Part shown: piece by piece, positions 50,701 through 62,100 of the stretch
How positions within the stretch are numbered: position 1 is the first letter of the stretch
Layout: every line of letters begins with the position of its first letter
Source of the DNA: Xestospongia muta
Lineage: Eukaryota; Porifera; Demospongiae; Haplosclerida; Petrosiidae
Assembly (NCBI GenBank): GCA_963693285.1
Contig: OY848924.1
Coordinates: 4,481,214 to 4,545,213 of the forward strand
Reading direction: 5' to 3'
DNA length: 64,000 nt
Notes under the pieces: model-generated
Databases searched by the model: none
Told to the model about the DNA's origin: nothing
The model's input: only the letters and a program-made list of their open reading frames with translations
Program-made: the position numbers and the translations under genes

Positions 50701-52632
50701 CTTGAAGTTGGAACCAAGTTTATCAGATACTTATCTATTATATATAATAGGATATTTAAGCAAGAATGTGAAGAGAGACTTCAGAATTTGTGGGAAGTTG
50801 GAAAAACCAATGATGGTAGCAGTCATATAGACAGCAAGGTAACGTTTTCTAAAGACATTGCATAATGAATTTTATACATAATGTAGGAGGGGAGCTAAAC
50901 CAAGGTGAATATAGTGCTGTGAATAATGAAGAAGCAAGACTACTGGATTTATCTGTTACCACCTAAAAAGAAAACATGGTAGGCCTAAAGGATTGGACAA
51001 AACTGTAGTGGGCTTGCCAAGGAAAAAGCGATTGACTGGTCCAGTTGCTTTTGAGAATCTTATCCCAGAAACTAAGGAAAAGATTACGCTGTCATGGTTC
51101 ATAGGAGAGACTGAATGTCTTGATGTTTTAAGAGGGAAGAAGATAACTAAAGATATGGTGGAGGTCATACCAGAGAATGTGAACAATGTCTGTATTAGTG
51201 AATGTGTGTGCTTGGCTAGCATCAAAAAATTCTTGACTGATGATGCCTGGAAGATCGTAATCAACATTGTCACAAGGAATTACTTCTGTCCTGTTTGCAA
51301 ACTACAGATTGACAATTCAAGGGATGACAGCATCAACTGTAACTCTTGTTTAATGAGATTACATCTCAAATGCACTGGGCCAAAGAAAATGCTAAAGAAG
51401 AGATATCCCAGTTTTGTAAAGCTTAACATTTTACATTAATTAAAATTCTTGTGGTCTATTTTAATTATAATTCATGCTGCTCACGCGACCGTCGGTTCAA
51501 TAACCAATATTATAGCATAGATACTGAATACGCATGCGTATTCAGTATCTATGCTAAACCGAATGTCGGTTCACTAAACACGCTGCCTATAAATATTTTC
51601 TCAACTTCTTCTATACAATAACAGGGATTCGATGCTATAAATGTATCTATAAACAAGTATGTGACAGAGTCTTTATTGTAATGTTTGTTTATGTAATAGT
51701 CTGGCATTGCTGAGCTTTCCCTAAGAAAGGAAGAGTCTGTGCACAAGCACATAAAGGGCTCGTACAGCAGGAATGCGGATGTGTGGCGATCATATTTCAA
51801 ACAGAAGCACAGACCGTGTTTTATAACTATAGCACTGCCTAGCATCATGTACTACTTTCAGAGCGGAGTGAGAGTGTCAAGCTACTAAAATTGTTGAAGC
51901 TTTTATAAAAGCTTCAATAATTTTAATAGCTGTGGTCGACTCACGTCGATATAGGCATTAAGTGAAAATGAAAAGAGTAGGCAACGCCAGACTATTCACA
52001 CAGTTTTGAATACAATGAAGTAGTACAATGTTAGTTAGTAATAATGGTGCTTTTAATTTGAGAAAACATCAGTATATCATACTGTAACATACAGATCATG
52101 GCTATGATAAATATACTCTTATTTGAACATAACTGCAGATCTATAAGCTAAAATAAATGAGTCAACAAGTAGTATTTATATTCACTGTAAACATGCTGGG
52201 TTATAAATAATTCTTATATTAAATAAATCTACATTTGACGTACATGTACATCTTTAATAACTGCAATACGAGAATGAGCTTTGACATCTGCTCCAAATGT
52301 AAGAGCTTTCTTTAAATTTTCCAAATCTCCATCCCTAGCAAATTCACAAAGTCGCTTGTTCTATGAAATTACAATGAAACCAGTTACAAATAAAGTGTCA
52401 TCAATAATATTTATTTCATTTACTCTATAAACCTAACAATAGGTATCACCTAGGTATGAAATCTAAATTAACAAAGGATAATAGTATACAAAACAACTAT
52501 ATTTACTATGAATTAGCTCCTGACCAATTTTTGTTGTTTTTCCTTTTCTTCATTTGATTTTATGCTTTGCAGTGATGAAGGCTGGCTAGTTGCTGTATTC
52601 ACTTCTGTTACTCTCTCCTCTATGTCCATCAT
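35720..52632 (-). CDS. Ankyrin - ROC-COR GTPase - death domain - CARD-like protein (gene 2)
   Basis: Seventeen exons on the minus strand, phases all matching: 52667-52525 (first ATG 52632; MMDIEERVTEV, then Glu/Lys/Gln-rich coil), 52360-52250, 50466-50365, 48614-48522, 46225-46127, 45940-45842, 45333-45232, 44799-44695, 43453-43355, 42298-42200, 41837-41739, 40908-40807, 39644-37569, 37511-37436, 37146-36829, 36209-35908, 35740-35720. The first twelve give the coil and eleven ankyrin modules of 31-37 residues. The 692-residue exon holds P-loop GKSGAGKSS, DFAGH (G3), GSHLD (G4) and a COR region. Then a death domain (WRSVGNALGVSYNVLQGLA), a CARD-like helical domain (HSAELCDAIESNLFRFLNKL) and the end VGDQHI. 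This is the DAPK1 layout without a kinase; a cytosolic death or stress signalling scaffold is likely. An exon upstream of 52667 is possible but unresolved. Confidence 0.85.
36183..36318 (-). repeat. Tandem 68-bp duplication of a splice acceptor of gene 2
   Basis: AACACATTGGATGGATTAAAATT...GATATTGTAAGTT occurs twice in a row (about 36183-36250 and 36252-36318) with four or so differences. The unit includes the polypyrimidine-AG acceptor and the first 30 or so bases of the CARD-like exon. Using the upstream acceptor (near 36278) would give NNFNPSNVFNI and a stop, dropping the CARD-like domain; the downstream acceptor at 36210 keeps the frame. Confidence 0.8.
42712..42800. repeat. AT-rich palindromic microsatellite
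   Basis: TATATATA and TACATACATACA runs with inverted TATATATGTATATG/CATATATATA segments in an intron of gene 2. Confidence 0.8.
46226..48521. other. Intron of gene 2 with an unidentified coding-like segment
   Basis: On the minus strand at 47492-47197 two overlapping frames look coding: MECRTVQQWLYYKCHEEFG followed by frame-shifted VHKNILGSLWKNYSSTD and VVAYNLLKEYL. GC content and composition are above the surrounding intron. I do not recognise the family; a transposon-derived fragment with one frameshift is the simplest view. The rest of the intron shows nothing. Confidence 0.3.
49290..49660. repeat. Dispersed element, inverted relative to 51700-52010
   Basis: Segments AAGAGTCTTGG, CGTACAGCAGGGATGTGGAT and the GCTGCCTAGTGTCAC stretch (all as reverse complement) match 51715-51855 in the opposite orientation. 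A TAGTCTGGCGTTG motif at 49307 matches AACGCCAGACTA at 51981. Both copies lie in introns of gene 2 and flank the 1-kb transposon; they are the arms or two insertions of one repeat family. Confidence 0.6.
50930..51439 (+). CDS. Transposon-borne protein with PHD-like zinc finger
   Basis: Frame open from 50930 (after TGA 50927-50929) to TAA 51437-51439, 169 codons, no clear ATG near its start. Near its beginning is HGRPKGLDKTVVGLPRKK, an AT-hook-like GRPKG followed by a basic VGLPRKK motif. Near its end are CPVC, a spacer, CNSC, then H-x2-C (HLKCTG), a Cys4-His-Cys set of a PHD/RING-type finger. Coding composition is clear and differs from the intron around it. It is probably the C-terminal part of a larger transposon or co-opted protein, carried between the inverted repeats. 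Function is unknown; DNA or chromatin binding is inferred. Confidence 0.6.
   Translation, partial: RSKTTGFICYHLKRKHGRPKGLDKTVVGLPRKKRLTGPVAFENLIPETKEKITLSWFIGETECLDVLRGKKITKDMVEVIPENVNNVCISECVCLASIKKFLTDDAWKIVINIVTRNYFCPVCKLQIDNSRDDSINCNSCLMRLHLKCTGPKKMLKKRYPSFVKLNILH
51514..51555. repeat. Perfect 42-bp palindrome inside the right arm of the transposon
   Basis: AGCATAGATACTGAATACGC followed by ATGCGTATTCAGTATCTATGCT without any loop. The left arm has no counterpart, so it was inserted or arose by a template switch within the right arm. Confidence 0.9.
51881..51932. repeat. Inverted repeat of about 25 bp per arm
   Basis: AGCTACTAAAATTGTTGAAG...CTTTTATAAAAG...CTTCAATAATTTTAATAGCT: arms differ at two positions, with virtually no loop. 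It lies inside the dispersed element at 51.7-52.0 kb. Confidence 0.85.
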
Positions 52633-52667
52633 CAATTTCCCTGCAATTTTTTTCGCTGACTGTGACA

Positions 52668-53371
52668 CTGTGTAAGTATATGCAAATTAATAAACATGCA
52701 TCGATAGATGTTTTGCGATAACAGCAACTGTAAACAATTCCTTGAAGTTTTTTCCTTACTACTTCATGCATAGTTAGTGTCATTAGTTTAGAAAACTAAT
52801 GAGGCTAACTATAACAAGCATGAGAAAACATCATTCCTTTCATCACTATGGTTACTTTGAATGAATTCTAACAACATACAATTTGTTTTTACTTTTTAGT
52901 TGGCATTAAAGTTTGTCTATATACTTTCATATGCTGTAAACAGTATTACTTCAATGCAATTTGTACCTGAACACAAATCCAACAGTAACACTAAGCTTAG
53001 TACCATGTAATTTCTAAGCAAAGGAGTTTTGCCTACTTTGTATAGACAGTTTTTAATTTTACACCCTAAGAAATGAGAGCATCTAGCACAAAAAACTATA
53101 TATGGAAATAAGAATGAACTGCATTTGTTTGTGAATCGGAGTCTTCTGCACTAAATACTGTGCTACATGTATACTACCATACATTCTTTGATCTTGACTA
53201 AGATTGGTCATAAATGTTAAAATATTTTTTTAACATAGATGTTTATGGTGATATATGCCAAGGGGCGTGGCAGCTTAGAGATAGACTAGTAGAAATCGTC
53301 TTCACTTTTACTTTTGTGAGTAGACGGTCAATGATATAGTAGTCTTATTATAGCTTCAGTTAAATACAATT
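52668..53371. promoter_or_regulatory. Divergent intergenic region of gene 2 and the 53372 gene
   Basis: Gene 2 starts leftwards and the next gene rightwards, so about 0.7 kb is shared. It holds an imperfect inverted repeat at 52768-52812 (TAGTTAGTGTCATTAGTTT against AAACTAATGAGGCTAACTA) and a GC-rich GGGGCGTGGC box at 53261-53270, the latter resembling a GC/CACCC box. A non-coding 5' exon of gene 2 may also lie here. Bidirectional promoter function is inferred from layout. Confidence 0.35.
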
Positions 53372-53851
53372 ATGTATTTAAAAACAGTAACAAATTATCA
53401 ATTTTTAAACTTACCTGATAGGTGTAAATTAACTGGGACCTCAATGAGTTTCCTGAAAGGACAAACGTTGAGCCTCAAAAATAAAGAACAAACTGTGATT
53501 CTCAACTGGAAACAAGGATCTTTTATTGGATTTGGTGATGAGAGAAGTCAAAACTATATCCTATGTAATTACACCACATCTGGAGGTGAAAGTGTTGATG
53601 TTCCAGTTTTTATCCAAGCTGACTATGACACACCTCAGAGTTTGACTGTAAATTCATCCCTACAATGTGGAATGCAAGACAATGTACTCTTTTTTGTTTT
53701 ACATGATAAGAGCCAAACACCTTATCAACAACGTTTTAGGACCAGTGGTCTACGAAAATTTGGTTATATTGCCAATGAAGTTGTCAAAATGGCCATAGCC
53801 AAAGGAGTTGATTTGTCCACAGTTGCTGATGACTATCTACAAGATGTGTAA
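53372..53851 (+). CDS. Unknown 159-residue protein
   Basis: Single open frame from ATG 53372 to TAA 53849-53851. Coding-like composition throughout: NWKQGSFIGFGDERSQNYIL and then ESVDVPVFIQADYDTPQS suggest a beta-rich fold, followed by a Lys-rich alpha-helical end (FGYIANEVVKMAIAKGVDLS). No signal peptide or membrane segment. I do not recognise the family. The start is the first ATG after stops in frame. The gene may continue by splicing: the 54022-54114 frame downstream on the same strand looks like a short helical exon. Confidence 0.6.
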   Translation: MYLKTVTNYQFLNLPDRCKLTGTSMSFLKGQTLSLKNKEQTVILNWKQGSFIGFGDERSQNYILCNYTTSGGESVDVPVFIQADYDTPQSLTVNSSLQCGMQDNVLFFVLHDKSQTPYQQRFRTSGLRKFGYIANEVVKMAIAKGVDLSTVADDYLQDV

Positions 53852-54021
53852 CAAGGAATATGAGTTATTTATTTTCAGGAGTTTATATTTTGTTATCTTT
53901 CGAACCCCATCTTTTTTTAATAGGCTTAAGTGTACCTCTGCAAACTTGTTTTGCTATAGTTATGTTACTTTTTCTGCTCATCCTTCATCATTTTCATTTA
54001 AAATTAATAATTATATATAAG

Positions 54022-54114
54022 AAGCTGTTGGCAATGTTAAAAGTTCAGACTCAAATTTTGAGAAATAAAGGGTTCAATAGCCAAGCAACTGAAATACTTG
54101 AAAGAGAAACATGA
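54022..54114 (+). CDS. Possible small downstream exon
   Basis: After an AG at 54020-54021 a 30-codon frame reads KLLAMLKVQTQILRNKGFNS and ends ILERET, TGA. It is amphipathic and helix-like, with better composition than its flanks. Link to the 53372 gene is a guess; the donor is unclear. Confidence 0.25.
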   Translation, partial: KLLAMLKVQTQILRNKGFNSQATEILERET

Positions 54115-56128
54115 ATAGATCTAGAAACTAAATGCAAAACCATAAATTGGGTTATCTTAAGGTAAGGCTACAGTTTCAAAGACTATAAATAGCTTGATAG
54201 ATTACTTCGTTAGAGTGAGACGAAGTAGAAAAAAGCCTAAACACAACGGCTTTTCATGGTATTGAATGATTGATCGGAAGTCACCACTGCTAATTACTTA
54301 CAAGCACCGCCTAGTTTGTTAGAATTTTTGATTAACCTCGGCCCACAGGCATGTGAATGGGAGCTACAGCACTTTCCAAAGCGGCTAGTCACAGGAACGA
54401 ATTTCTAAGGTCGTAATAATATAATTTAGGTTTGATATAAAGAATGATATGAAAAGTCATTCCAATGTCTATAAGATGTTAGAGAGACCTGCAGTCAGAT
54501 TCAAAGGTAACAATCACACACCTGGAAGTACATGAAGTCTGAAGAACTACAAGGACATAATTTCATGGAGAAAGAGGTTTAGAAATAAAACTTCAAGTGT
54601 GAGAACAAACATGTTCATGGGAAGATGACCCTAGACATTTCAGTTATTAACATCGTGTACTTCCTTTAGATTCACACACTATTAAGTGTTACTAATTAAT
54701 TAATTCCAGTTTTTTGAATGACATATCTTATAAAAATGTCTTCTTTATGATCTTCTCTGAGACCACTGTTTAGTACTTTTCTCCAAAAGCTTTATCTAGA
54801 GTAAAAGTATGGCTGTTGTGAGAGGGGGAGGAAGCAGACACAAACCAAATTCCCACTAAATTCTCTTAAACCCTAAGTATATTTATTAGCAAATGTAATT
54901 TTATTATCACATCTGTTGGAATTTTGCTAAAAACAAATCTAAAAGAGATAACATTTAATTGACTTTTGCTTTAATATCATGTCTGCATGAACACTAACTA
55001 CATTAACTCTGTCTGAAACATGATCACAAACAGTCAAAACAATTTTTAAACCATTTTATTAGCTTCATCAAGTACCATTTATCATCCCAAGAATCACTTA
55101 GAGTCCATTATGTTTTGTGTTAAATGAACATATTACACTCTGGTGGGTGTGGTCTCAATTCTCATGTACTAATGTTTATTTAGTAAAGTATTCAGATCTA
55201 CATGATTGGTGTTATATAACTATGAAACATTACTTCCAAGGAATTTATGTTTATTATGTGTAACACAAGGATCATATTTTCATGTGAAGTTTAATATTAC
55301 AAATCCTTAATGCTTGTACTTCGTGTACTTGCACTTATTTGGTGCTTGTGCTTGTGATTAAAATAACTGTTATTTAAGCCTTTTATCAAGTGCTTGTCCC
55401 ATGTCTGTGTATGATCCTATAGCCTCACAATCTAGAAAGAAAAATACTTTTGTGGATGACTAAACTAATTTAATATATGTCCTTGCCTTCTTAGTTAGAA
55501 ATCTCTGGCTATGTTATCTATATTCACTTATGTCTACATAGAACATATGATATGTATAATGTTTGCAATGAGATGACTACTTTGAATTTACAAAAGATAT
55601 GAAGTTATGATAAATAAACAATGTTTTATTTATATGTATTAATTTATGTTATACACACTCTACATGTTGTCATGTTGTTATATGTTAATTACTTGTGAAT
55701 TATTCCTGGCACATTGAAGAACCATAAAACTGTTTTGAACTACTTGAATATATATGCTTGTATATTTATGTCTATCCATATTGTTTTAATGTTTTATTGT
55801 ATACAACTTTGTTGGCTTCAATGAAATTAATTGGACAACATAACTTTACCACCAACATCAGTTTGAATTTTATCATGTGATTTTTACAACAATAAAATGT
55901 GCTTGAACCTTCTCTTGGATATCCATCTTCTTTTAGCATAGGTAGCTCTATTTAATATTTTATTATACAATAAAATGTCACTCACTACAAAATAATGTAC
56001 ATCAAAGACATTCAATTATGACTAATTCATAATTTTTTAAAATGCCTAGATGCACCTATAGGATAACAAAATGACTCAATTTCAATCAGAATTATTATTA
56101 GTAGTTACAAGGCAGGGAACATTATTGT
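54115..56128. other. No gene seen
   Basis: AT-rich, random short frames only. It contains the 3' flank of the channel gene that ends at 56129. Confidence 0.5.
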
Positions 56129-59100
56129 CTATAAAGGCTGGACAGAGGCACCATCAACTGTTCCACCCAAGACTTTTGCTCTACGGAGAGGGAAGAAACC
56201 AATGTTACGTGCCTGGATCTAAAAAAGATACAGGAGAACAACAATTATAGAAAAAGGTTAAATAAATTTTACATTGTTATAGACATATTTCTCTAATGCA
56301 TTGTGGTCATTGGTACACATAGAGTCCAAATAGAGCACAAAATAGAAATAGTTCCACATGTTATGATCATTAAGAACATGATGACGAAAACCCTGTAATT
56401 AACACTTGTAATAAAATTAATTAAGACTAGCTCAGTTGCAAAAACCTTAGCTTTCCGTTCAAATGTGTCGTTGTCAATTCCACATATAAAGCAATAATTC
56501 AGTCTGTCCTTGCTTATCTCATCCTAAAAGAGAAAAAGAATATTAGTTTCTAACAGCTTGATCCTCTGTCTATTCATCCATTCATTCATCCATCCATTTT
56601 TCTATATCGTCCTTACCCTTTCACTTCTCAATTCTGAAAATCGATCAACCAAGATGGCTATCACAATATTTAAGCCCATTGCAGTCACAATAATGAAGAA
56701 TGTAATATCAAAAATACTCCTGGTCCAATAAATTGTAAAAGATGGATCATTGTTTTGACCAACATATCGAACAGGAAGTGCCTACAGTGACAAATAAAAT
56801 ATCATGTGGCATGACTTAGAGCAAAAATGACATAACTATTAAATAATGTACTTACAGCTCCTAGAGTATCTAGCAGTCCTTCACGTATGACAGTGACATA
56901 GCACTGTATTAATGTATTACAGAACAGGTTATAATCCGTATCATAGGGGTTAAAATAATTGTGTAAGAATGCAAATGACAACACAGCATAGATCAAGAGG
57001 ATGGCAAGTCCAAGTAAACCGACATATATTAGCTGAGCAGCTATAGCATAAATAATAATAATATATAGTGTCCTGTATTAAAGGTATACACAGACTTCTA
57101 TATAATTTAGTTGTATTCACATGCATTCATAATGATGATAATAACAATGATTGATATAGAATATGTATTCAATTACTGATGTATATGTTCATATGTATAC
57201 AGATACCCACAATGTAGTTTGCCATGCTTAATACTATGTACATATGCATATATTTTGGTATTTACATGTACATGTACTTGTGTAGGAATTATTTGTGAGC
57301 TTTCATTTTTTTGTTCCAACACCCACAATATTGTCTTCGTTTAAAACATAAATTGATGGTGTGCTGCCTGCATCAAAGTTAAAACACTGTAATAATGGGA
57401 GTGGATCGCTAATGGTTCTACATCGTATGCTCAAGTATTTAGGTTTTATGTTTTAGCCTGATAAGGTCTAATAATAGTAAGAAGGCATAGTGTAACACTG
57501 ATGACACAACTCCCACAATCCTTTGAAAATGGCACATTGTCCAATATTGACCTCCTAAACATTATTAAGAGGCAGTATTTATAATACAGTATACATGTAT
57601 CACTGCATACATATACATATACTTTAGGGGACCTACCACTTCGTCTTACAGCAGTCACTACCTGAGGTAGAACATCACTTTTCAAGAACACATACAAGAT
57701 ACAACAACAGTAGAAATATCCTCAAGTTGCCAACGCCAAAAGGGAACAAAGTACAAAAAGAATACGATACAATGGAGCAAAACTAATCAAGTAAACTTCA
57801 AAACATTGCCTGCTAACAGGTTTCTTGAATTGCAGCAGTTCTCCATTGAAGTCTTTCTGATGATGATCTAACAATTTCTTCAAGTTATACCTGAAGAGGT
57901 GTGGTCACATTATACAATATTTAAATAGTTTATGATGGTGGTTGTGTTGTATACAGACTGAGATCTAGACTGTTTGAAATTATAGTATAGGAATGAGTCT
58001 GGAACATATGATAAGTCTTGCTGATGCAGAAAAATATGAAAACTAACAAAAATTGCACTCATGTCTCATTCTAAAGCTAAGGTATGAGTCAGTACCTAAA
58101 GAACTTACAGCATATTTGATAAAAGTGGGAAGCTTAGCAAGAAGTTAGTATTTTCACGAATAAAGTATTCAATTAACATCCAGACAGCCAATATGAAATG
58201 GAAGGTCCCCATAATATAGATAAAGTACTGTGAGTACCACTTGGGTATATCAGGACTAGTAATAACTTTAATAGAACTATTAGTAAGCTCACTAGTTTCA
58301 GTTATTTGATACCTGTAAAATGACAGGATAAAAGTGTTAATAAGTGAACGAATAATGTTAAATGATATATGATTTGAACAGATAAATAGCAATCTAAGAT
58401 ACAGACAGGTGGACAGATTGAAATATTCGAAGAAGTTAGAAAAAAATAAAAAAAAACAGACATGTTGACTCACTCTTTAGGTATTTCAAACAGAGCAAGT
58501 ACAAACACATTCATTAACAAAGTTAAAAAAGCAAGAATAAAGTGACGTATACCACTAAATAAGAGTACAAGAAAGGATTATAGTACTATCAATACAAAGA
58601 CAAACAACTTACGATCCAAAGAGTGCCCATCGTAGATACCACTTCTTTTTAACAGACATCTGAAAAATGACAAACATTTCATCAATGATAATTATCACAT
58701 TTATTTGGGGATTATATTTCTGTAGGCAGTTATACTGTATAACAGTTAGAACCTGTCTATCCATTTTAATAATTACTACATAGCTCTAAATAATAACCAC
58801 AACAACTGGTAAAAGCCAATTTGCTTGTTTTGTGTACTAAATATCCATGTATGTTTCCATGTGCTATATTCACTATTCAATACTGGGAAAAAATGATGCA
58901 TTTATTGAAGGCAATGTATTCTCTCCTTGCTATTTAGAAGAGGATACAGTTCCAATTCACCTTCATTTCAAGGGATATGATAAACTAAAATAGTATATTA
59001 GATATATTGTATACATTTAAATGTGAAAAGGTGGTGAGTGTGCCTTGTTTATATTCCTTTTGTTAAAAAAGACCAGTAGGATATTGTGGTAAGTCTTATT

Positions 59101-62100
59101 GACAATTGGATACAAGCAAGTTTTGTTGTGAAGTTCAATTAAATAATATCTAGGACAATTAATTCATTGTTGATTATAGTAAAGCTGGACAATAATAATT
59201 AATTATTTGTAAAAAAATACAGAATGTCTGCAAAAGCTGCAATATCATGACTATTGATATCTGTATATGTATAAGACATCATAAAGTGAAACATTATCTT
59301 TCCTCTTAGTGGAAAGTGAGTTAGACAAGAATGTGTAAGTAGCAATAGATCATGAGTTAGAGAAGAATAATGTGCTAAAATGCAATGCACCCACCTCTTA
59401 AATGTAGTTACATCACTCTATCAGGGATAGTTCATCACATAATCATTACAGTTACCATTACTTTATTACCATTGCAATCACCAACACGTGAAACAATTAC
59501 CATTACCATTATTTGTAAATAAATGCACTCAATTACAGTTACAATTATCATTAGTGCCCCCAAAAATCCAAACAATTCCTCTGGAGTTGCTGTTTTTTTA
59601 GAAAAATGTCACTATTTCAAAAGTCAAAAGCACATGCCTCCTTTCTCAATTCAGTTGTTACTTGTAACACTTCACAGTTCAACAAACTTACTGACTACCC
59701 ACAATACACATTTAGCCTTATTATGCTTAAATAATTGAGGCAATTATAGTTAATTTTCAATTGACAGTGTTCAATTACCATTATCATTACATTGAAAAAT
59801 AAGATACAATTACCATTGCCAACTGTATTCCTTCCTTAATCAATAGACATTCAAGAAGAGCTACAAGATTTTAAGGTAAGTAGCAAAATGTTAGTTTGAA
59901 AAAATTATGTGAACTGACAAAAAAAACTATGTGAACTCGAGAACCTTATAAATGGTTTGAAGGATCAAAAGTCAAAGAAAAATCAAAAGTTTCACCAGAC
60001 ATTAGAGCTAATATAAAGTTATTTTAATTATTTAATGAACTATTGTTAGAGTGACATGAAAATTTTGATGTCATATTGTCATTTATGTAATTTATGTGGC
60101 TATCTTTATTTAGAAAACCATTCAAGGACAAAGTGAATGAGGAGATTACAGTGATAGTTATTGCTGAAGCCAAATCTCTGTTACATGCTTCTATCACTGA
60201 AATGAAAGGTATGTTCATATAATTTTCTGAAAAAAGTTTACTTGCAAGATAACTAACAGAGACATGTCACATGTACTTTCAAACTTTAAAACTGTTTTTC
60301 AAACAAAGACACAATGGAAGATATGCACAAAAGAAAGATAGACAACAGAGAAGAAATAGACATACAAGGGTAATCTATGGTATATTTCATAAAAACATTA
60401 ACATATAGGCATCTATTAATGTAGAAACTAGCTGTTTACAGGAAGTCATCCAATAGGCACACCACCTATGAGATAGCCATTTCGAAGCTGGCATTGAAGT
60501 GAACAACTGACCACATATGTCAATTATAATATAACTTGTTTTACATTGGAATAGATTTAAAAATCTATTTAAAGAATTTACACCTTTTTGGAACAAGTGA
60601 TTATTGAAAATACAATATATCCTAACATAATTCCTCAGTTGAAATAATGACTTGTTTCCTCAAATGGAGTAATGATATATATCCAACACAGTTCACATAT
60701 TGGAACAAGGACATATCCAACACAATTCATATATTGGAGCATTGTCAGTTCCTTATGTTTATAAGCTTTGGACAATCTAAAAGTATCCAGTACTCAGAAA
60801 AGTATGTGGAATTATGAGATATTACAAAAAGTTTCTTAACACAAAACACTTGTACTTTAACTCAGTAAATCCCAGAAAAGTGATGAGTTATATTAAATCA
60901 CAAAGTACTACTAGCACAGACTATGTTTGTTCAATTCTCCTATATAATAAGACTGACCATATGTCGAACATTTTTTCTAACAGATTCCATCCACTCAAGG
61001 AGGTCTTTGACTTTATCTTCTGGTGAATCACGTCGTATATTGTTCTTAATAGTATCTTTTTCATCCTTTGTTAATTCACTCTATAAGATGTAAATTATGA
61101 TTTAATCAACTTGCACTCATCTGCACTATCATGAATTTGTCCATCTGTCTGTCTGTCCATCCAACCATCAATTTATCTATCCTTTTATCATGTACTCACA
61201 GATGGATCATAAGGAAAATAGACTCGAGTCAATATTTCTTTATTATCTTTAGTTTCATAGTTGATCTCAATAGTACAAGAGGAGTTACTGACATGTTTCC
61301 ATAATTTGACCATATCAGATGAATCATCATCTTCGTATTTAGATTTAAAATCAACTGTAGAGAGCAATGATATAATCAAATATCTAAAATAGAGATCACT
61401 CACCATAATCATCAACTGATTTTCCAAGATAGTAAGCAATCTTTTTAAGTACATGATAACATCTAACAAAGAATTAATATTAGATAATTCCTACCTATCC
61501 ATTAGTCTATCCATTTATCCATTTCCTGACCATCCATCCATCTATCTATCTATCTATCCATTTGTCAATCCATTCATCTATTTGTCTATTTATCTATCCA
61601 TCTACGCCATACTCCATACCTATACATTCCTCGTTTTGCCTCAGTCTCATTTTCCTCACAATACTGTGCTGTATCCTGAAATTATATCAAACCATTTATA
61701 TAATATATAGTATTCTGTACATACATATAAGTCTTTCATTGTTGTCAAAACAGCATCAACATCAAGATCTTTTGAAATATCCTCAGCTAAAACCTTGCTA
61801 TTTTGATGTGTCTCTTCCAACATAACTTCCAACAGTTCAATTGTTGATGCAAGAATCTTTATCAGTTGCTCATGCTAAAAATAGAACATGATGATAAAAA
61901 TAGAACAATGTAATGAGTAGTACACTAATATGGACTACAGTACATTTGTTAAGACAAACCTCTAGAGATACTGTTGTACAAGAACAGAGAATGATATTTG
62001 CCGAGTCAACAATTTGATTAAAAAATGGCAACATAGAATAGAGGGAGAAATAGAGACATGGACAGATGAATGAATGAATGATAGTTTGATGGATTAAATA

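Larger units (their letters stand above)
50522..51596. mobile_element. 1057-bp DNA transposon with terminal inverted repeats and 9-bp target duplication
   Basis: The element spans 50531-51587, begins GGCA and ends TGCC, and is bordered by TATAAATAT on both sides (50522-50530 and 51588-51596). Inverted repeats: outer TTTAGTGA.CC on each end, and an inner block TTGGTTATTGAACCGACGGT continuing through CGCGTGAG and AGCATGAAT (50564-50613 and 51460-51511), nearly identical on the two sides. The right arm carries an extra 42-bp perfect palindrome (51514-51555). GG ends and 9-bp duplications fit Merlin or Mutator-like elements; without a transposase the class stays open. It inserted in an intron of gene 2. 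Confidence 0.85.

Noticed and set aside
61453..61825. + strand frames rich in Ser-Ile-Tyr-Leu
   Set aside because: They translate the ATCT/ATCC tetranucleotide repeat and the antisense of channel exons.
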